A stretch of DNA of 64,000 nt, from contig CM031561.1 of the NCBI GenBank assembly GCA_018466975.1, forward strand, positions 1,550,001 through 1,614,000. The letters are read 5' to 3'. The notes beneath the pieces are model-generated. The model searched no databases. It saw only the letters and a list, made by a program, of their open reading frames with translations, and was not told the origin of the DNA. The stretch is from Sparassis latifolia. Taxonomy: Eukaryota > Basidiomycota > Agaricomycetes > Polyporales > Sparassidaceae. Positions 59,164 to 64,000 of this stretch are shown piece by piece. Position 1 is the first letter of the stretch, and each line of letters begins with the position of its first letter. A program made the translations under genes and the position numbers.

Positions 59164-59356
59164 GATATTTCAGTGAAATGGTAGATCAGCTTTCGTCGAC
59201 GAAAGAAGAGGTGAAGGGAGAAGACGCGCCTGTGGCATTGAACACGACATGGCCTACCCTAAACTACAGCACGCCCACACGTGACTCCCCCAGCCGGAAG
59301 TCTGCGACGCACTTGTATTCCCGTTCATTCTGTTGCGCTGTACATCAAACTCTGCC
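59164..59356. promoter_or_regulatory. Divergent promoter, MCM6 and phosphatase, with palindromic CGAAA pair
   Basis: 193 bases between start codons. A perfect 16-base palindrome, CTTTCGTCGACGAAAG, at 59190-59205 carries two inverted CGAAA cores like those of Swi4/Swi6-type G1/S sites. An ACGCG core, as in MluI cell-cycle boxes, lies at 59224-59228. Both are within 65 bases of the MCM6 start codon. MCM genes are classic G1/S targets in fungi; binding here is inferred. Confidence 0.5.
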
Positions 59357-60583
59357 ATGGATCTGGAACCTCTTGACCCGGATTATGTTAATGAACGACT
59401 TTCTCAGCCGCCATTTGTGACCATCTCTGGTGTCTGTAACATCCGAGACTTGGGATCATACGCAACGGTCCATCCAGGATTGATGACAAAGCCCAGGTTT
59501 CTATTTCGCTCAGCAGAAATATCTTCCATCACAGAAGAGGGTATGTCGTTGTGCATTGTATGAGATAGCGTTGTTCGTTCGAACGATAAGCTACAACCGA
59601 GTGGCGTCTGATTCTTTCCAAGGGATGCAGCAGCTTAAACAGCTAGGGATCACGAAAGTGTTCGATCTTCGGTCGGACACAGAGATCGAGAAGTACCATA
59701 CACCCTGTCCGAACATTGAAGGCATAGAAGTTCTGCGGGTCCCTGTGTTCAAGAAAGAGGACTACAGTCCTGAGATGATGGCGAAGTGCGTTAATGTCTG
59801 TTGCTACAAGCTACCACCTATTTGTTTCGTACTTACATGCTTTTGATACAGACGATTTGAACTGTACTCCAGTGGACGGACCGCAGTACGCTTGGTTCCA
59901 ATTCATTCCAGAGTAATTCTTGATCACGGTGTGCAACAAGGCCTTCATGGAACTTTATTCTCAAATATTGGAACATGGGGGATTCGCATTCGGCGAAATT
60001 CTCCGACATGTCAGAGACAGGCCAAATGAAGGCTGTATCGTACACTGCACAGGTACGTCGCAGATGTTCACATTATTAACCTCACACTTCATCTCGTGCA
60101 GCTGGCAAAGATCGAACAGGTGTTATAGCGGCAATTCTGCTAAAGGTTCGCAACATGCAAGATTAGATGCTTCTTTCCCCTCTCTTAACCTCCAACCATC
60201 TTCACACAACGTGTAGCTAGCAGGCGTGGTCGATCAGACCATTGCCGAGGATTACGCACTGACAAGAGTTGGTCGAGAGCCCGACCGACCGATGGTCATG
60301 GCTCGTTTAGCCAAAATTCCGTTCTTTGCTTCGGACCGCTCAAAGGCCTTAAATATGCTGTCTTCTCGGTGGGTTATTCGTATTGATACCAGCCGATGGT
60401 GATCGTCATTATATCTCCCCATTCAGAGCAGAGACCATGTTGGCATTCCTTGCGTTATTACATGAGAAATACGGCGGTGTCGAGAATTACTTGAAGCAAT
60501 ACGTCCGGCTCTCGAATGAGGATATCGAGATCATTCGCAGAAACATGCTAGTTTCTGAGACTGAAGACCATGCGTTTAGTTAG
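59357..60583 (+). CDS. Tyrosine/serine protein phosphatase (Y_phosphatase3 family)
   Basis: Seven exons (59357-59540, 59623-59785, 59852-59885, 59941-60052, 60102-60145, 60217-60368, 60427-60583) encode 281 residues. The P-loop HCTAGKDRTG, with catalytic Cys, is at about residues 162-171 and spans an intron. The N-terminal SGVCNIRDLGSY and FLFRSAEIS, together with KVFDLRSDTEIEKY, are hallmarks of the PF13350-type phosphatases related to MptpB and to fungal proteins of unknown substrate. Introns 1 and 3 end in AAG. The frame is intact and all catalytic residues are present, so an active enzyme is expected. The substrate, whether phosphoprotein or phosphoinositide, cannot be told from sequence. 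Confidence 0.9.
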
Positions 60584-60792
60584 CCGATGAGCGATTTCTG
60601 GGCGCCTTTGCGGAATTTGTTGCTTTCGTTGTTGTTTATACCCTGTACTGTGTACATCAGATTGAATGTTGTGTATCGTTATAAGTACTCTAGATGGTGT
60701 TGCCAAATCAATAATTTTGAGATTACGACAGTCCGGAAAACAAGTACAACAGGCGCAATACAGATAATGATCATGAGTAACGAACAGGCCCA

Positions 60793-63700
60793 TCATGACT
60801 TTCTACTGAGACTGAGTATCCGCTGCGGTTTCTGCTGAGGAGTCTGACCCTGGAATGTGGGACTCACAGGCTGCTGCGCCAGAGTCGAAGCTAATAATCC
60901 ACTCTGTCCACGCGCTCTAGGGTTCAGAGGCGACAGTGCACCGCTTGACCGCGAGGGTGGGCGTGCAGTACTCTCGCCACCGGTGACTTTACGCCGCATG
61001 GGTACTCGAGTCGGCGGTGCGCCTGGAGCCACAGTAGGGGTGGAGTTCACCAACTTTTCAGCACTGGATGAGCTAGACAGTATGGTGCTATCTGTCCCCA
61101 ACGCTTGCCGACGGGATTTTTCGTGCTTTGCCTGGACGGCTCGGAAATGTGAGAGCAGCTCCTGCCACTTGATTTCTTCACGACCCAATTTAGACCGCGT
61201 TGATGACAGATTGCCAACTGTCCTGTATCGAGAGTGAGATGCAGGCCTAATACAGGGCGAGGATACTTACGACTTCGGCGCTATATGCAAGAAGCCAGCC
61301 GAATTTACGGCATTCAGTCGATTTCGTAGCGATACAAAGGCAGTACTTTGGGGCAGCAGCATTAATAGGCCGTACAAGCATTTGAATAAATGAGGGTATT
61401 TCTCCGGTTCTAAAAGTTGCAGCCGGAGGTCTAACGACATTTCATGAGGATGTCACTCAAGCTCATGCAAATCCTACTCACATGTAAAGACCGGAGATTC
61501 AATGAGTTGCACAAGTTTGTCTATCTGGACAAGCAACTGCACTGTAATCTCGAGGTCGGCACTGTCTAACATCAGTCCACATTTTCACCTAAGCAACAAG
61601 AGTGACGCACAATATATACAACAAATTTGACGCATGTTCGTATGCTTGTGCAAGGAGACATAGCGAAAAAACTGCGACAGCATTGTGACACCATGATCTG
61701 TACAACGTCGTAAAAAGCGCTTGACCGTCTTGCTGCAAGATTCGTATCAGAGAAGCCAGACTGTTAACGTGACTGCAACTCGCACTGACGCGTGTCTCAA
61801 GACTCTTCAATCTCCTCCGAAAGTCCGCTAACTCGGGAGAAGTTATCAGGATAATATTCAGCTTTTGCACCATGACGCTAGCAAACTCTAGGTCCTGCTA
61901 ATATGTCAATGGATGAGAACGAGTAATTGGAAACATGGACGTCACCTCTTCTTTCTCCAGAATCTCCGCGAATGTCCGATAAATCCGCTCTGTGTTCAAG
62001 TTAAGGCAAAGCTGTCGTATGATCAGACTTCCCCGGGCTTCCAAGAGGCCTCGGTCTGTGCTGAACAGTTCGAGAAGGTTCATCATAAAGGACTTAAAAT
62101 ATGATTCTTCGGAACTAGACGATATCTGAGCGAGGAGTTGCAGATCATGCTTGATAACCTATTCGACATTGTTGAGCATGGAAGACCTGGGGCTATTGAT
62201 GCAACGATGCAGAGCACACCTCTTCTGAAGAATCGGAGAGAGTTTTCAATAAGGCGGGAAAGGTACCGTCGTCCATGGCAAGGATCTACGTCAAGCCATT
62301 AGCATCATACAAATTCATATGACCCATATTCCTTACCTTCTTTGGGGCTTTCTGATGGAGCATGATGAGCCACTTCAACGCAGCCACCCGTGTTTCCTCA
62401 TGCTCGCTCAGAAACTGGATCGTAAGCGCATTAACCGTCAACTGATAGTCGATGTGCTCCGCCTTTTCTTGCAAGATCGATGCTTCCGGTGATTGCTGCA
62501 ACTGCGGTACGCTCCCAGCCGAGGTAGGAGAAGCAGGGCGACTATTCTGGGCTTGCGGTGCAGCGGCGTTTATAGTCGATTCGCTCACATTACGATTTTG
62601 ATCCATCTGTATTGTGCTGGCTCGAGCTCGTTGAACAGAGATCATGGAGACACGGTCAGACGCCACTGGTACAGCAGTTTCTGGGGGTGATTCCGGTGAA
62701 CTAATATCTCGACTAGGATTGGTTTCCCTTCCAGCCGTCGATTGTCTACTTGGGACGAGGGACGGCGCACTCGGTGTAGGAGAGCTTGGCGCCATATGTG
62801 ATGCAGCGGATGAGGATTTGTCTGTTCCCTGTCGTGTCGGAGAGTCGGAGGGAGGTGGAAGGGTCTGTATGACATTCATGAGAAGTTTGTTGGTTCGAAC
62901 AGCGGCAGACTGTATCATTCCGACATGATGTGAGAGATTTGGTAGGATCGCTAGGATAAGACGGGGGGTAAACGGAACCATGACATCCTGGCAGATGCCC
63001 AGAAACTCAGACAACCATCGTAGAGCAGTCGACTGCTGTATGACATCATCTGAAAGCGTTTGTCAACGGTCTGCAACACAATGAACAGGAATGACTCACG
63101 CAGATCATCCAGCTGTTGAATCATTATCTCAACTATTGCAGCGTAGTCGATTTTGACTCCTTGCCCTGGTATCCAGTCTTTCCGAACTGTCAATGTGACG
63201 CCGTCGGCTACGCTGAACTGTACTCACTTCCTACATCTCTCCCGTCGTGTTCAGACTGCTTTTCGTCGGGAGATACATCGGAGCGATCGTCCACTGCATG
63301 GTCACCCTCCGGGATAAAGGCCCCGCGCTCTGAATTGACCAAGGTGAAGTCTTGGAGCTTCTCCTTTTCGTTCTCTGCTTTCCGGACTTGTTCTGCAGCG
63401 GCGGCTTCCCGCTTCGCCTTCAGCTGCTCTTCAAAGCGTTTTTGAACAATGGTGACTTCCCGTATCTCACGGAGGAAATCTGCAAGAAGGTTTTCGGTGG
63501 CTATTCGCACCTCCTCTGTTGGATCTGATAAATACTTCCTGTGAAGCAACAAGGTGAGTACGCATAGAACCAAGCTGAGTAAAGGAACACTAACAAAAGG
63601 CCATCCAGGAACTCCGGAAGATATGTGATGAGTTCCAACTCTGGGACAGAATCAAGTACGGTAATCCAAGAGACGAGATAACTCCGCGTGAATGGACTGA

Positions 63701-63961
63701 GCACATATATTCTCTCCGACAGTAGAGGAATGAAGTGCGGAAGAGAAAATGCTTTGCGAGCTCCGTTCATATCTTCGCCATTAGCAATGTCGTCTGGATG
63801 CGGAACAAGGATGCTGAGCCCACGCGCTTCTTCCACCCTTCTGCGAATCTTCTCCGTCTCGGGATAGTGAGGGATGTATACGGAAGCAGTCTCTGCCACA
63901 ATGTCCTTCAGTAAACGATCGAGCAATTCTGCTCCATTCTTCACGGATAGCTCAGAATCGG
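60793..63961 (-). CDS. VAC14: Vac14, scaffold of the Fab1/PIKfyve complex (5' end beyond the window)
   Basis: Vac14 organises Fab1 and Fig4 on the vacuole membrane to make PI(3,5)P2. Ten exons are within the window (63961-63595, 63538-63228, 63186-63100, 63049-62337, 62285-62220, 62158-61946, 61894-61611, 61561-61482, 61430-61271, 61222-60793), about 903 residues. HEAT-repeat blocks include [40 protein letters not shown] then [36 protein letters not shown] and [21 protein letters not shown] Ser/Pro-rich insert lies around 62480-62880. The C-terminal helix [20 protein letters not shown] is the conserved Vac14 end. The first exon shown opens at an AG, so the N-terminal part lies past position 64000. 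No frame break. Confidence 0.92.
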
Positions 63962-64000
63962 CTGCAAGCTAAACCGAGTTCGCAATTACTTCATACACAA

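Noticed and set aside
61562..61610. A suspected frameshift in Vac14 at the YIF-ADLEITV join
   Set aside because: Rereading the exon end as TATATATT and using the GACAG acceptor joins the exons perfectly in frame.

Overview
The window is nuclear DNA of a filamentous basidiomycete, most likely an agaricomycete. The evidence is 23 densely packed genes on both strands with about 130 short GT-AG introns (mostly 46-65 nt), and predicted proteins typical of fungal lipin, formin, Rrn3, Vac14, secreted sedolisin and EF-hand/ZZ families. No organelle, viral or intact transposon genes were seen. Exon joins were worked out by hand, and exon lengths sum to whole codons in every gene, apart from the single-base indels noted.

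Layout. 1-490: relic of a sedolisin C-terminus. 490-9866: dynein light intermediate chain (-), TIP41 (+), Rrs1 (+), TFIIB (-), a disordered unknown (+) and a C9orf78/Tls1-like splicing protein (+). 9973-12448: secreted sedolisin protease with a 10-nt micro-exon. 13622-25128: Btz-domain protein (-), short-chain dehydrogenase (-), THO subunit Tex1/THOC3 (+) and a polytopic membrane protein (-). 25708-26211: HINT-type HIT protein lacking its central segment. 27279-37116 is the least ordinary stretch: a 1313-residue protein with a helical N-terminus, an EF-hand and tandem ZZ fingers; a 5' fragment of glutathione synthetase abutting a ruined kinase-like gene that carries a 25-bp minisatellite; an imperfect inverted repeat; and a membrane-anchored coiled-coil protein. 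37571-64000: lipin (-), complex I LYR subunit (-), Rrn3 (-), nucleoside hydrolase (+), formin (-), DUF218 protein (-), MCM6 (-), a tyrosine/serine phosphatase (+) and the 3' part of Vac14 (-).

Most genes are housekeeping: transcription (TFIIB, Rrn3, THOC3), RNA and ribosome biogenesis (Rrs1, Btz, C9orf78), replication (MCM6), cytoskeleton (DLIC, formin), lipid and phosphoinositide metabolism (lipin, Vac14) and signalling (TIP41, phosphatase). They are not a biosynthetic or defence cluster. Several neighbours share short divergent promoters.

At least eight otherwise intact conserved genes or exons are broken by a single missing or extra base. This pattern fits consensus errors in the assembly better than biology, and should be settled before any of these models is called a pseudogene. 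The best candidate for something undescribed is the EF-hand/ZZ protein at 27279-31987, together with the decayed kinase-like locus beside it.
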